From PNNG01 sp046291695 (GTDB taxonomy: Bacteria; Bacteroidota; Bacteroidia; UBA7662): 64,000 nucleotides of DNA. Shown piece by piece: positions 46,062 to 55,975 of this stretch. The first letter of the stretch is position 1. Every line of letters starts with the position of its first letter. Location of the stretch: assembly GCA_046291695.1 (NCBI GenBank), contig JBKBSO010000002.1:124001-188000 (forward strand). Reading direction: 5' to 3'. Made by a program: the position numbers and the translations under genes. The notes under the pieces were generated by a model that saw only the letters and a program-made list of their open reading frames with translations, had not been told where the DNA came from and searched no databases.

Positions 46062-46625
46062 ATGAACGAAGAAATTCAGTTTTATATCGATGAAGCTCAG
46101 GAGGGCATGGAAAAAGCCCTTAATCACCTACAGCTCGAATTAAGCAAAATACGTGCGGGCAAAGCAAACGCCGCCATGCTCGATGGCGTTAAAGCCGAGT
46201 ACTACGGCGCACCCACCCCGCTTAACCAATTGGCCAGTGTAAATACTACCGATGCACGCACCATAGTGGTAACACCTTGGGAAAAAAGTGCGCTCAGTGC
46301 CATTGAACGCGCCATCATCAATGCAAACCTGGGCCTTACCCCCTCCAACGACGGCACCCTCATCAGAATTAATGTGCCACCACTTACCGAAGAACGTCGC
46401 CGCGATTTGGTAAAACGCACCAAAGCCGAAGGAGAAAGCGCCAAAGTAGCTGTACGCAACATCCGTCGCGATGCTAACGAAGCCATTAAAAAACTCCAAA
46501 AAGAAGGCGTGCCCGAAGATATGGTGAAAGATGGAGAAGGAAAAGTACAACAACTCACCGATAAAATGATTACTAAAGTTGATGAACTGCTGGTAGTCAA
46601 AGAAAAAGAAATCATGACCGTTTGA
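46062..46625 (+). CDS. frr: Ribosome recycling factor
   Basis: RRF splits post-termination ribosomes with EF-G. The 187-residue protein has the usual three-helix/beta domain layout: MEKALNHLQLELSKIRAGKA, then YYGAPTPLNQLASVN, and the conserved NVPPLTEERRRDLVK and VRNIRRDANEAIKKL. A terminator follows. Confidence 0.97.
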   Translation: MNEEIQFYIDEAQEGMEKALNHLQLELSKIRAGKANAAMLDGVKAEYYGAPTPLNQLASVNTTDARTIVVTPWEKSALSAIERAIINANLGLTPSNDGTLIRINVPPLTEERRRDLVKRTKAEGESAKVAVRNIRRDANEAIKKLQKEGVPEDMVKDGEGKVQQLTDKMITKVDELLVVKEKEIMTV

Positions 46626-46641
46626 GGACGATGTATTGTAG

Positions 46642-46667
46642 AAAGGAGCCTGAAGGCTCCTTTTTTT
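46642..46667 (+). terminator. Terminator after frr
   Basis: AAAGGAGCC / GGCTCCTTT stem, loop TGAA, followed by T's. It also covers the last bases of the convergent ORF6N gene. Confidence 0.9.
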
Positions 46668-47169
46668 ATACCCTGTACCCAATGGGCTTTCGCTCCTGCA
46701 TTTCAGGCTGCATGAGCTGGCGAATGGCCTCAAACACCACCGCAAATTGCTCATCATACCTTTGTTCCAGCTTATCAAGCTTTTGCTGCAAATCGGCATG
46801 CTGCTCCAACATCCGGCGCATTTGTACAAATACCCGCATGATGGCAATGTTTACCTCAATGGCTTGCTCGCTGCTGATGACGCTCGAAAGCATGGCTACT
46901 CCTTGTTCGGTGAAGGCAAATGGAGGATATCGGATGCCGCCCCAACTTGAGGTGCCAGATTGGTACCTCAAGTTTTCCCATTCCTCGGGTGTGAGTTCGA
47001 ACATAAAATCGGCTGGAAAGCGACTTAAATTGCGCTTTACCTGGCGTTTGAGTTGTTTGGTTTCTATGCCATAAAGACTAGCAATGTCGAAATCGAGCAA
47101 AACTTTTTGCCCGCGTAGCCAACAGATGCGGTGGCTGATTTCGAGTTCTGAAAGTAGGGTCGTTTCCAT
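46666..47169 (-). CDS. ORF6N domain protein
   Basis: The ATG at 47169 gives 167 residues. The N-terminal ORF6N domain is clear: IRGQKVLLDFDIA-like RGQKVLLDFDIASLYGIETK, KRNLSRFPADFMFELT, FAFTEQGVAMLSSVISS and AIEVNIAIMRVFVQMR. A short coiled coil (QQKLDKLEQRYDEQF) ends it. The domain comes from phage anti-repressors and is common as single chromosomal genes in Bacteroidota. Function here is unknown; no other phage genes are nearby. Confidence 0.92.
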   Translation of the reverse strand: METTLLSELEISHRICWLRGQKVLLDFDIASLYGIETKQLKRQVKRNLSRFPADFMFELTPEEWENLRYQSGTSSWGGIRYPPFAFTEQGVAMLSSVISSEQAIEVNIAIMRVFVQMRRMLEQHADLQQKLDKLEQRYDEQFAVVFEAIRQLMQPEMQERKPIGYRV

Positions 47170-47244
47170 ATCGCAAATTAGCACGGAAACGCTATTCAAT
47201 GTTTTCGGTTTTAACGCATCTTTTATCTCGAATTGCGCATTTTG

Positions 47245-48393
47245 CTAGAAAAGCACCTTGAAAAAGGCCTGTGCAAAATGTAAGCGTGGCACGCTGTTCA
47301 TGATAAGCAACTCCTGGCCAAAGTGGGATTGGTCGTCTAAAAAATCGAACATGCGGGCAGCATTGTTGCGCATGAATAGCCGCTCAAACAAATCAGCCCC
47401 GCGATACTCGCCCTGCACCAATACGCGCAACAGCGTATGGTCGTATTTGGCGTAGCGGCTTTCCCATAACGACTTACGAACCACGGGCGATTTGCCACTT
47501 CGCAAACGATCTACGATGGCTTCGCTGTGGCGCTGGATATTGGTAAAGGTGTAACCGGTAGACGCCTTGGTTTGTCCACCCGCCGTGCCTACAAATACGA
47601 TTTTGCCGTTGTTAACCGGGAATTTGTGACTGCTCATGGGGATTCGGCCCTGCTCCACATGCAAAGTTTGGTAATCGCTAAGCTCAAAATACTGCTTGAG
47701 GTAGCTGCGGATGCCGCCCTCGTAGTGCGATTTGTCCCAAACCTCGGGCGAAAAAACGGTGTATTCTACGAGGGCTTCGAACGGACTGAAAGGCAGCACG
47801 TAAACAAAGCAGCTGCCATCGGTTTGCGGCACCCGAAAATCCATGTAAACCGGCTTGGCAGGATTAAAAACGGGCTTATCCGTTTTAACTTGCCATCCCA
47901 AAAAATGCTGCCACAAAAAATCTGATTTTTTCGCAGCATGTATTTCTTCGTTGTCGAGCAAGCTCGAAAAGGCCCAATCGGCGGTAAAACTACCTTCAGA
48001 GGTATTCACTTCAACCCCCGTTTCGGTATTGCTTAAGTCGTAAATTTCGGCCTTACGTACGGTTACATTGGCACTAACTTGCAGCTTTTGCAAGGTAAAC
48101 TCATAAAAATCGAGGCCCCGCAGCATTTTGTAAGTGTAAGGCGCCATTTGCAAGCTCATGGGCTGTTGCGGACCGTAAAAAGCTACTTCCGACCACTGCT
48201 TAAAGATGGCTGATTCGAAGGGACCTGCCTGCTTTTCCCAGAAGCACCAAGTACGGTCGTTTTCACGCTTGCTGCTCCTGTCGAGCAAAAGCACCTGCTT
48301 GTCGCTAAATTCGTCTTGAGCAAAGCGGAGCGCTAAACTCAACCCGGCTGCACCTGCACCCGCAATGATGTAATCAAAATGATGATCGCTCAC
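47245..48393 (-). CDS. crtY: Lycopene beta-cyclase, CrtY family
   Basis: CrtY closes the ends of lycopene to beta-ionone rings in carotenoid synthesis. The 382-residue protein begins with the FAD/NAD-binding motif YIIAGAGAAGLSLALR. Typical segments are NDRTWCFWEK and YVLPFSPFEALVEYT, and PMSSHKFPVNNGKIVFVGTAGG with ASTGYTF. The start overlaps the stop of the small membrane protein by four bases. No other crt genes are in the window, but idi is present at 26 kb. Confidence 0.93.
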   Translation of the reverse strand: MSDHHFDYIIAGAGAAGLSLALRFAQDEFSDKQVLLLDRSSKRENDRTWCFWEKQAGPFESAIFKQWSEVAFYGPQQPMSLQMAPYTYKMLRGLDFYEFTLQKLQVSANVTVRKAEIYDLSNTETGVEVNTSEGSFTADWAFSSLLDNEEIHAAKKSDFLWQHFLGWQVKTDKPVFNPAKPVYMDFRVPQTDGSCFVYVLPFSPFEALVEYTVFSPEVWDKSHYEGGIRSYLKQYFELSDYQTLHVEQGRIPMSSHKFPVNNGKIVFVGTAGGQTKASTGYTFTNIQRHSEAIVDRLRSGKSPVVRKSLWESRYAKYDHTLLRVLVQGEYRGADLFERLFMRNNAARMFDFLDDQSHFGQELLIMNSVPRLHFAQAFFKVLF

Positions 48394-48755
48394 TTAAGTC
48401 CCAAATAACGTGCAAAAACCAAACGCGTTACCCATACTTGGGTACTTTGCGCCACCAACACAAAACTGATGGTACTCAACACCATGGTAATGCCTACCAA
48501 TACCGTCCCACTAAAGCCACTAATCCGACTAAGCATGTCGAGCGTTGCCGCCTCCGGTCGGTTCATTATAAGCATAAAAAGCAACGCCAGCAACTCCAAT
48601 CCGGCATACTTCCACCAACGCATATCGCGAATGGGGAACAAACCAATGATTACTGCCGCCCCTATAAAATAGGCAAATTGGTGCAAGTTCATTTGTACGT
48701 GCACCAAAAGCAACAAGCTTATGGCATACCAAAAAATACTAGGTTTTATCGACAT
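48390..48755 (-). CDS. Small membrane protein of unknown function next to crtY
   Basis: The ATG at 48755 gives 121 residues. Four hydrophobic segments are visible: IFWYAISLLLLVHVQM, FAYFIGAAVIIGLFPI, AGLELLALLFMLIMNR, and GTVLVGITMVLSTISFVLVA. No family is recognised. It sits one base after the acylase stop and overlaps crtY by four bases, so the three are translated from one message. A role in placing pigment or as a membrane partner of CrtY is a guess. Confidence 0.8.
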   Translation of the reverse strand: MSIKPSIFWYAISLLLLVHVQMNLHQFAYFIGAAVIIGLFPIRDMRWWKYAGLELLALLFMLIMNRPEAATLDMLSRISGFSGTVLVGITMVLSTISFVLVAQSTQVWVTRLVFARYLGLK

Positions 48756-48756
48756 A

Positions 48757-51105
48757 TTAGCGTACAAATTGAATGGTTGAACGGAATTGTTGTGGATCAA
48801 ACTGCTTATTGAGCACGGCTTCATGGTAATTGCCCGCCAGCCAGTCGTACACCTGATCTTGATAATTTTTGCTGTTAAAACGGCCACTTTGTCCGCCAGT
48901 AAGCATGAGCAATGCCCGTGGACCCTCAGGGCGCATCTCGATAATGGTTCGCATACTGGCGGCATGGGTGACCGGTAACCTGCTGGCTACATTCACCGTA
49001 CGGTTACTGCCGTTCGATGCAAATAATGGAATTGACAAAGGATCGAGCCTAAGTATATGTCGAATATTGGTTTGATGGAATTTGCCATAATGCCAAGTAT
49101 CCATATCAGCACCAAAACGCTGCTGCAAGTCGGCCAAACTCCTTTCCCAGGCATCCAAACAAAGTTCATGGCTGCTGATAACAGCTCCGTTAACCGGAAT
49201 ACTGTCGTCGAGGGCAATGGTGTTAAAAATATGCTGTTCCGAAGGTGGCAAACGCAAATCGTCGCCAAGCCGGGCGGCCAAAGCACGTACCAATTGATTT
49301 TTGAAACTGTAAAAAAGGGTAGGTGCTACCCATGCGGTGTCCATACTGCCGTTCCAATTTTCGAAATATCTGGCTGCCGGACCACAAACCGCCATGATCC
49401 GATGGTGCAATAAGCCATATTCCACATCCAAAATATCCATGTGCAAGGCACGCAACTGTTCATCACCGAGCTTTTCAAATCCTTCCATAAGTTCGGTAAT
49501 TCGCTTTCCACGCGCCGTTGGTTCGTAACGGGTACTGATGTGGGCCGAAATAGGATGATCAACATGCTCCTGATTGGCGCTGTATACATAAGCACGCCCT
49601 GGATTAAAAACATGCAAATAATTGTTCATGGAAACATATCCTATCAACTGCGCTGCCTGAGTACCCCAACGAACCCCCTTCTCGGGTAGCGGATGCAAAC
49701 AAGCCAATCCTGCAGTTACCAAGCCAATCTGCCCTTTACTATCGGCCAAAATCAAATTTTGTGGCGGTTGCTTAAAATGCTGCAAAGCCGCAAACGCCTC
49801 TTGCAGATTGTTGGCCTTTTCGAGCCCGTCGAAGGCCGCAGCTTCATTGGTTGGCAGCATCCCTATCCAATTTACTGCCAAATAACGACCCGAAAGCGTG
49901 TCTACCGGTCCAAAATGCGACCTGTAATAGGTTTTCAACACATCGGCTTTGCCTTTAACAGCAATGCGAACTTCAAAAGGTTCCAGTGTTTCCCAGACCC
50001 CGTCGAGTCGGTAAGCGGTTGCTGTTTCGTTAGTTTCTAATTGATAAAAATCTACCAGATCCCAGGTAGCATTGGTCATACCCCAAGCCACACTATCGCT
50101 AAAACCGGTAATCACAAATGGCGAACCGGCAATGCTAAATCCACGACTGATACGTCCGTTTACAACCCGCTGCACTTCATACCATGTAGATGGAAGGGCG
50201 ATGTTTAAATGGGTGTCGTTACACAAAAAAGGATTACCGGTAGCCGATTTTGACGCCTGAACCGCCCAGTTATTTGAACCCAGACTTAACTCATCGTTAT
50301 TCTTCACCATGGCCTGCGGATAATGATGCGATCCATCTTCGGCCAACTGTTCGGTAACCCGGGGAATTAACGACGCAAAGACCGAATCCGACATCTCAAA
50401 ATCGGGATAAATGGGGTGCGGCAAACGGTTGTAAAACGGATACCAAAAATCATACAATGACTTTCCGATTTTCGATTTGGTTTCACTGGCCTTTAAATCA
50501 TCTTCCGAATAGGTGAGCACATGGCTCATATACCGGAGAAGATAAAACAAATTTTCGGCCTTCCAAGGTGTCGGATTTACACCCAATAAATGATACTCGA
50601 GCGGCATAGCCCCAAAAGGCATGGTGCGTTGGTAATAATTTACCCCTTCAGCATAGGCCTCCATGCGGGCACTCAGCTCCGGCAAACTATCGGCCAAAGC
50701 GGCATACCAGGTTGGAACCAAGCGTTCAAACTCAAACTTCCTCCAAAATAAATCTGAACCCAACGCGGCCTCACCAGCCAATTCGCTTACCCTTCCCTTC
50801 ACCACACGAATTAACATTTCCATCTGAAACAACCTGTCGCGGGCATGTACATAACCAGTGGCAAAATCTACGGCTAGCTCATCTTTTCCAAAAATATGCG
50901 GAACCCCCAACTCGTCAATGCCGATTTCAACCGCACCAAAAGGCGTGGTTCGTAAACTTGAACTGTTCTCAAAGCGGCTATCAAGCTGTAATGGCGAAGT
51001 GCTGTAATGGAAAAAGCGAGATAACAAGGGCAAATCACCCCAGCGCTGCTGAACGGCCCAAATCCAGCCAAGACTGAAGAGCAACAAGAATATCTTTTTT
51101 AACAT
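48757..51105 (-). CDS. Penicillin acylase family N-terminal nucleophile hydrolase, exported
   Basis: Such enzymes cleave amide bonds, for example in acyl-homoserine lactones or beta-lactam side chains, and mature by self-cleavage. The protein has 782 residues and an N-terminal signal/anchor (KIFLLLFSLGWIWAVQ). The A-chain part (GVPHIFGKDELAVDFATGYVHARDRLFQMEM) is followed by a spacer and the new N-terminus Ser in SLGSNNWAVQASKSATG. NDTHLNIALPSTWYEVQ is the next conserved stretch. The true substrate is unknown; quorum-signal degradation is one option. It heads the acylase/membrane protein/crtY transcript. Confidence 0.92.
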   Translation of the reverse strand: MLKKIFLLLFSLGWIWAVQQRWGDLPLLSRFFHYSTSPLQLDSRFENSSSLRTTPFGAVEIGIDELGVPHIFGKDELAVDFATGYVHARDRLFQMEMLIRVVKGRVSELAGEAALGSDLFWRKFEFERLVPTWYAALADSLPELSARMEAYAEGVNYYQRTMPFGAMPLEYHLLGVNPTPWKAENLFYLLRYMSHVLTYSEDDLKASETKSKIGKSLYDFWYPFYNRLPHPIYPDFEMSDSVFASLIPRVTEQLAEDGSHHYPQAMVKNNDELSLGSNNWAVQASKSATGNPFLCNDTHLNIALPSTWYEVQRVVNGRISRGFSIAGSPFVITGFSDSVAWGMTNATWDLVDFYQLETNETATAYRLDGVWETLEPFEVRIAVKGKADVLKTYYRSHFGPVDTLSGRYLAVNWIGMLPTNEAAAFDGLEKANNLQEAFAALQHFKQPPQNLILADSKGQIGLVTAGLACLHPLPEKGVRWGTQAAQLIGYVSMNNYLHVFNPGRAYVYSANQEHVDHPISAHISTRYEPTARGKRITELMEGFEKLGDEQLRALHMDILDVEYGLLHHRIMAVCGPAARYFENWNGSMDTAWVAPTLFYSFKNQLVRALAARLGDDLRLPPSEQHIFNTIALDDSIPVNGAVISSHELCLDAWERSLADLQQRFGADMDTWHYGKFHQTNIRHILRLDPLSIPLFASNGSNRTVNVASRLPVTHAASMRTIIEMRPEGPRALLMLTGGQSGRFNSKNYQDQVYDWLAGNYHEAVLNKQFDPQQFRSTIQFVR

Positions 51106-51265
51106 GGCATTAGCTTGTTTTACGAATTAACGGAATTAATGCGATATTGACCAGCTGCGCGTCCAAAAGTTTGAAGATTCACATTATTTTCAGACCGAAT
51201 GCCCTCAACTTTGCGCTTAATGCTTAATATTGGAGCGCTAAACACGAACGAAAGCCCCTGTTTGT

Positions 51266-54034
51266 ATGAAATTATTGCTGAGCCTATGCCTGTTGCTTAC
51301 CAGCGCGTTTGCCACCCTGGCCCAAAACACCATTAACGGCCAAATTCGCGACCAACTAACCAATGAACCACTCATTGGCGCATCGGTAGTTATTAAAGGC
51401 ACCACCATCGGCACTACCACCGACATTAACGGCAAATTTAGCCTCCAACATAACCGCGAATATCCCCTTAACCTTATCGTATCATACATCGGTTACCAAC
51501 AAGCCGAAATTGAAGTAAAAACCGACGAAAAACCCCTTACCATAAAAATAGCGCAAGACAACGTTTTACTGCAAAGCGTGGAAGTAGTCGACAGCCGCAT
51601 CACCCAAAAGCAAAAAGAATCGGCCCTCACGGTAGAAGCCATGGATGCCATTTCTATCAAAGAAACGCCCGCGCCAAGCTTTTATCAGGGACTTGGAAAC
51701 CTCAAAGGCGTAGATATGACTACGGCCAGCTTGGGTTTTGTGGTTATTAACACCCGCGGTTTTAACAGCACCTCGCCGGTACGCTCCCTGCAATTGATTG
51801 ACGGGGTCGACAACCAATCGCCCGGCCTGAATTTTTCGCTGGGTAATTTCCTGGGAGCATCAGAACTTGATGTTCTTAAGGTCGATTTGATTGTGGGGGC
51901 AAGCTCGGCCTTCTACGGACCTAACGCCTTTAACGGGGTGATTAATATGACCACCAAAAGTCCCTTCACCCATCAAGGCCTAACCGCCAGCATGAAAGCC
52001 GGTGAACGCGCCCTGTTTGAAACCGCCATGCGCTATGCCCAAGCCTACAAAGACAAGCAGGGCAACGACAAATATGCCTGGAAGTTCAATATGTTTTATT
52101 TACGGGCCAACGACTGGGTTGCCGACAATATGGATCCAGCCTCCGATTCAAGGGTTGGGGCTGATAATCCAGGAGGGTATGATGCTGTAAACCGCTATGG
52201 CGATGAGGATGTAAGTGGAGGAAACGACTTCAGCAACCCATTCAGTTTCCGTAATTACCCCGGACTTGGGATTTTCCACCGAACAGGCTACGACGAACGC
52301 GACCTGGTAGATTACGATACCCGTAACTTAAAACTCAGTGCCGCTTTCCACTACATGCTCAAAAAAGACATTGAGTTTATTGCTGCCTCCAACTTTGGAA
52401 CAGGCACTACGGTGTATCAGGGCGAAAATCGCTTTAGTTTGCGCGACATCCTCTTCTTTCAAAATCGCCTCGAAATTCGCAAAAAAGACGATTGGTTTGT
52501 ACGGGCCTATGCCACCCATGAGGATGCAGGCCGTTCGTACGACGCCGTTTTTACGGCCTTCCGCTTACAGGAAGCAGCCAAAAGCAATAACGATTGGAAC
52601 AGACAGTATTCAACCTATTGGAACCAAATTATCCGACCCCGTGTGTATGGTCTGCCAGGAATGCCCCCACAATTTTCACCGAATTATGATTTTAACATGG
52701 CCGATTCCGTGATTCGTGCCAATGCCGATTTGATTCGCATGTGGCATCAGGAAACCCGTAATTCTGTTGACCAAAATGTTTCGGGCAATCAACAACCATT
52801 TTTCGAACCAGGAACAGCGCGCTTCGATTCCGCTTTTAACGCCATAACTTCCCGTTTGCCATCCGAAGGCGGCACCATGTTCTTCGATAAATCTGCGCTT
52901 TATCATGCACAAGCCGAAAAGCAATTCAAATTCGAAGAGCAAAAAATGGTTTGGATTCTAGGTGCCAACTTCCGGCAGTTCCGCCCCAACAGCGCAGGTA
53001 GTATTTTCAGCGATACGCTTCAGCAAGACGGTACTTTTCGTGTCATAACCAACAGTGAATTTGGCGTTTATTCGGGGATCGAGAAAAAATTCGGGGATTT
53101 TAAGGCAAACGCTACCATGCGAATGGATAAAAATGAAAACTTCCCTTTTGTGTTTTCTCCTGCCGCATCGGTGGTGTACACCCCTTCGCAAAAGCATGTG
53201 TTCAGGGCTGGTTTGTCGTCTGCCCTTCGTAATCCAACCTTGGCCGACCAGTACCTCTACTACAATGTGGGAAGGGCCATTTTGCTGGGGAATTTGAGCG
53301 GTTTTGATTCACTGGTTACAGTAAACTCATTCATTGATTATCTCGACTCGCTCAATACCAACCGGCTTCAGTATTTCAACGTAGCACCCATCAGACCCGA
53401 ACAAGTGCGCACGGTAGAATTGGGCTACCGCGTAATGCTTAAAAAGCTGTATCTCGACATGGGCTATTACTACAGTTGGTACACAAATTTTATTGGCTTC
53501 AATCTGGGTTTAGATGTGAACATATCTTCCTTTGGTTTGCCAAGTTCAGTTCAAGCCTACCGCGTAGCGGCTAATGCCACCAGCATAGTCACCACCCAAG
53601 GCTTTGCCATAGGCGGCAATTACTACATCAACAACAAATATGCATTCAATTTCAACTACTCCTGGAACCGCTTAAATGTTCAGGCAGAAGACGATCCCAT
53701 TATCCCGGCTTTCAATACTCCGGAACATAAGTTTAATTTAGGTGTTGGGGCACGTGAATTAATCACCGAAATTGGCAATTACACCATTGCCGACTGGGGC
53801 TTTAACATCAACTATAAATGGATTCAAGGTTTCCTGTTCGAAGGCTCACCACAGTTTACGGGTAACATCCCAACGTACGATTTAGTGGATGCCCAAATCA
53901 ACAAAAATATCCCCCAATGGAAGATGAATATCAAAATTGGAGCCTCCAATTTGTTGAATAAAAAAGTTTTTCAGGTATACGGAGGACCAAGAGTTGGTAG
54001 ATTGGCATACATTTCACTAAATTTGGAAATATAA
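51266..54034 (+). CDS. TonB-dependent receptor with carboxypeptidase-like regulatory domain
   Basis: The 922-residue outer-membrane receptor takes up an unknown ligand using TonB energy. A signal peptide (LLLSLCLLLTSAFATLAQ) precedes a CarboxypepD_reg-like domain (INGQIRDQLTNEPLIGASVV...GTTTDINGKFSL). The plug domain includes NTRGFNSTSPVRSLQLIDGVD and the VGASSAFYGPNAFNGVINM segment, and the barrel follows. It is nearer to SusC-type receptors in layout than to siderophore receptors, but no SusD-like gene is next to it. A T9SS esterase-like gene follows after 19 bases. Confidence 0.93.
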   Translation: MKLLLSLCLLLTSAFATLAQNTINGQIRDQLTNEPLIGASVVIKGTTIGTTTDINGKFSLQHNREYPLNLIVSYIGYQQAEIEVKTDEKPLTIKIAQDNVLLQSVEVVDSRITQKQKESALTVEAMDAISIKETPAPSFYQGLGNLKGVDMTTASLGFVVINTRGFNSTSPVRSLQLIDGVDNQSPGLNFSLGNFLGASELDVLKVDLIVGASSAFYGPNAFNGVINMTTKSPFTHQGLTASMKAGERALFETAMRYAQAYKDKQGNDKYAWKFNMFYLRANDWVADNMDPASDSRVGADNPGGYDAVNRYGDEDVSGGNDFSNPFSFRNYPGLGIFHRTGYDERDLVDYDTRNLKLSAAFHYMLKKDIEFIAASNFGTGTTVYQGENRFSLRDILFFQNRLEIRKKDDWFVRAYATHEDAGRSYDAVFTAFRLQEAAKSNNDWNRQYSTYWNQIIRPRVYGLPGMPPQFSPNYDFNMADSVIRANADLIRMWHQETRNSVDQNVSGNQQPFFEPGTARFDSAFNAITSRLPSEGGTMFFDKSALYHAQAEKQFKFEEQKMVWILGANFRQFRPNSAGSIFSDTLQQDGTFRVITNSEFGVYSGIEKKFGDFKANATMRMDKNENFPFVFSPAASVVYTPSQKHVFRAGLSSALRNPTLADQYLYYNVGRAILLGNLSGFDSLVTVNSFIDYLDSLNTNRLQYFNVAPIRPEQVRTVELGYRVMLKKLYLDMGYYYSWYTNFIGFNLGLDVNISSFGLPSSVQAYRVAANATSIVTTQGFAIGGNYYINNKYAFNFNYSWNRLNVQAEDDPIIPAFNTPEHKFNLGVGARELITEIGNYTIADWGFNINYKWIQGFLFEGSPQFTGNIPTYDLVDAQINKNIPQWKMNIKIGASNLLNKKVFQVYGGPRVGRLAYISLNLEI

Positions 54035-54053
54035 TTTCCCTAAAACAAGAAGT

Positions 54054-55667
54054 ATGAAAACAAAATTACTCCTTTTAAGCCTGACCTCAGGCCTGCTGTT
54101 CAGTCAGTTGGCTAATGCTCAGCGTTATCTGACAGAAGTATTTACCGATGCCCAGATAAGCATTACCGACAATGTGGTGTATGCTCGAAACCATCAGTTT
54201 TTTCCACCTACCACTACCTTTCCTGTCGACAGCCTGCGCATGCGGGTGTATCAGCCTTCACAAACCGTTGATACTGAGAATGCACGTCCGGTAATGGTAT
54301 ACATCCATACTGGTAACTTCTTACCTCCCATCATCAATGGGGGTGTAGGTGGATCTATCAATGACTCTGCAGCGGTAAATCTGTGTAAGCAATGGGCAAA
54401 GCGCGGCTATGTGGTTATTGCACCATCTTACCGTTTGGGCTGGAATCCATTGGCAACCTCAGAGCTTGAGCGCCGTGTGCAATTGCTCAATGCGGTGTAC
54501 CGCGCCATCAACGATATCAAAGCTTCTGTACGTTTTATGCGTAAAACCGAAGATGTTGACGGCAATCCTTACAAAATCGACCCTGACAAATTTGTGCTTT
54601 ATGGCCAAGGTTCAGGAGGTTATGTTGCATTGGCTTATGTTACCCTCGACAAATTTGCTGAAATGGCCATTCCTGGCAAGTTTACCTTGCCCAACGGTAA
54701 CTCAATGATTGATACCAATGCGGTTGGTAATATCGATGGCTTTGGTGGTCAGCTCAATGTGAGCAACTGGCCTGGCTACAGCTCATCTGTAAGCATGAGC
54801 ATCAATGCCGGTGGCGCTTTGGCTGATACAAGCTGGTTGGAAGCTGGTGACGTGCCAATGGTATCTTTCCATGCTGTTCGTGATCCATTTGCTCCTTATG
54901 GCAACGGTACCGTTATTGTGCCAACCACCAATGAAAACGTGGTTGACGTTAGTGGTGCTGGTATTTTCATCAACAAAGCTTATATGATGGGCAACCAGGT
55001 TGGCCTTGAAGCTGCTTTGTTTACCGACCCAGTGAGTGTTGCTGCTCGTGCGAGGTACAATCAAACCATCGACTACATTTATCCAGCACCATTCAACACC
55101 ATCAATGTGGGTGGTGGCGAAGGATTGTTCCCAATAATTCGTCCAATTCGCAACCAAATCAGTGTATTTGCCAACGAAGGCGATCCATGGACTTGGTGGG
55201 ATTCTACCACCCTCACTTTAGTTGTAGCTGCCGTTAACGCACAAACCGGAGGTAACTACAACGCTCAGCAAATCCATATGTCGGCACTGGCAGGTAACCC
55301 TGGTATGAGTGCTCAAAAAGGACTTACTTTCATCGATACCATTCAGCGCTACATCCATCCACGCATCGTGAATGTGCTAGGATTACCTGGCAATAACGTG
55401 AGCGTAAAAGAAGTAACCCGCGCTCAGGCCAAAGTGAATGTTTATCCTAACCCGGCCACCGACTTTATTACCGTTCGTGCTTTGGGCGAAAACGACCGCA
55501 TCTGCGAGGTAGAGCTCATCGACATTATCGGTAAGCGTGTTCGCATAGAGCGTAATATCATGGACGAGTACTATCGCGTTCAGCGCAACGACTTGCCTGC
55601 AGGCATGTACTTTGTTCGTGTAATCACCGAAAAAGGCGAAGCCACCCACAAGGTGACATTCCGCTAA
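54054..55667 (+). CDS. Secreted carboxylesterase-like protein with T9SS sorting domain
   Basis: The 537-residue protein has a signal peptide (LLLLSLTSGLLFSQLANAQ), an alpha/beta hydrolase fold with the carboxylesterase pattern (ARPVMVYIHTGNFLPP, GYVVIAPSYRLGWNPLA), and a type A T9SS tail (KVNVYPNPATDFITVR...). The elbow that should read GESAGG reads GQGSGGYVALAY, with Gly at the nucleophile position, so ester hydrolysis is doubtful. It shares a transcript with the TonB receptor, perhaps binding the same ligand. Its last bases are repeated twice further on (see findings). Confidence 0.85.
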   Translation: MKTKLLLLSLTSGLLFSQLANAQRYLTEVFTDAQISITDNVVYARNHQFFPPTTTFPVDSLRMRVYQPSQTVDTENARPVMVYIHTGNFLPPIINGGVGGSINDSAAVNLCKQWAKRGYVVIAPSYRLGWNPLATSELERRVQLLNAVYRAINDIKASVRFMRKTEDVDGNPYKIDPDKFVLYGQGSGGYVALAYVTLDKFAEMAIPGKFTLPNGNSMIDTNAVGNIDGFGGQLNVSNWPGYSSSVSMSINAGGALADTSWLEAGDVPMVSFHAVRDPFAPYGNGTVIVPTTNENVVDVSGAGIFINKAYMMGNQVGLEAALFTDPVSVAARARYNQTIDYIYPAPFNTINVGGGEGLFPIIRPIRNQISVFANEGDPWTWWDSTTLTLVVAAVNAQTGGNYNAQQIHMSALAGNPGMSAQKGLTFIDTIQRYIHPRIVNVLGLPGNNVSVKEVTRAQAKVNVYPNPATDFITVRALGENDRICEVELIDIIGKRVRIERNIMDEYYRVQRNDLPAGMYFVRVITEKGEATHKVTFR

Positions 55668-55687
55668 TCGAAGCTTAAAAAATTACC

Positions 55688-55717
55688 AAGCCCGGGGCAA
55701 TTGCTCCGGGCTTTTTT
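55688..55717 (+). terminator. Terminator after the T9SS esterase-like gene
   Basis: AAGCCCGG ... CCGGGCTT hairpin with inner GCAATTGC, followed by six T. Nearly identical copies occur at 57507-57536 and 59319-59347. Confidence 0.92.
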
Positions 55718-55932
55718 GTGCTTCAATTTTATACAGCTGTTTAAATTACTGAAGCTCAACTGGTCATCGATTCACAAAAAAAAGTTGCCACAGAAAAAAG
55801 TACAAAATACAGCAGCAAATGATTTAAACGCAACTTTTGTTTCAAAACCCATAGTATTAGTTAGCGAAGTCACTGGGATTTCCCATAATTTTTTACTAAA
55901 ATATTTGGTGCATTCGTTTTTTTTTTTTTTGA

Positions 55933-55964
55933 TTTGAGAACTCGAGTAAACTTCTATAACTTTA
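55933..55964 (+). promoter_or_regulatory. Promoter of the first small exported protein
   Basis: TTTG (55933-55936), a 20-base spacer, then TAACTTTA (55957-55964), close to TAnnTTTG. The gene starts 12 bases on. The same arrangement is kept in copy 2 (57750-57781). Confidence 0.72.
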
Positions 55965-55975
55965 AATTTAACAAA

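Larger units (their letters stand above)
55635..55975 (+). repeat. Leader repeat, copy 1 (terminator, spacer, promoter)
   Basis: This 341-base stretch is about 94% identical to 57454-57793. It begins within the last codons of the esterase-like gene, includes the terminator, then an AT-rich spacer with a run of 14 T (55917-55930) and a promoter. No gene is supported inside it. Substitutions between the two copies do not follow codon positions. Confidence 0.9.

Noticed and set aside
46666..47169. ORF6N gene as sign of a prophage.
   Set aside because: No other phage gene is near; the domain is common as a single gene in Bacteroidota.
55739..55937. Small open frame conserved in both leader copies (about 50 codons ending in a Phe run).
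   Set aside because: Differences between the copies are mostly amino-acid-changing and the Phe run is the poly-T tract, so coding is not supported.
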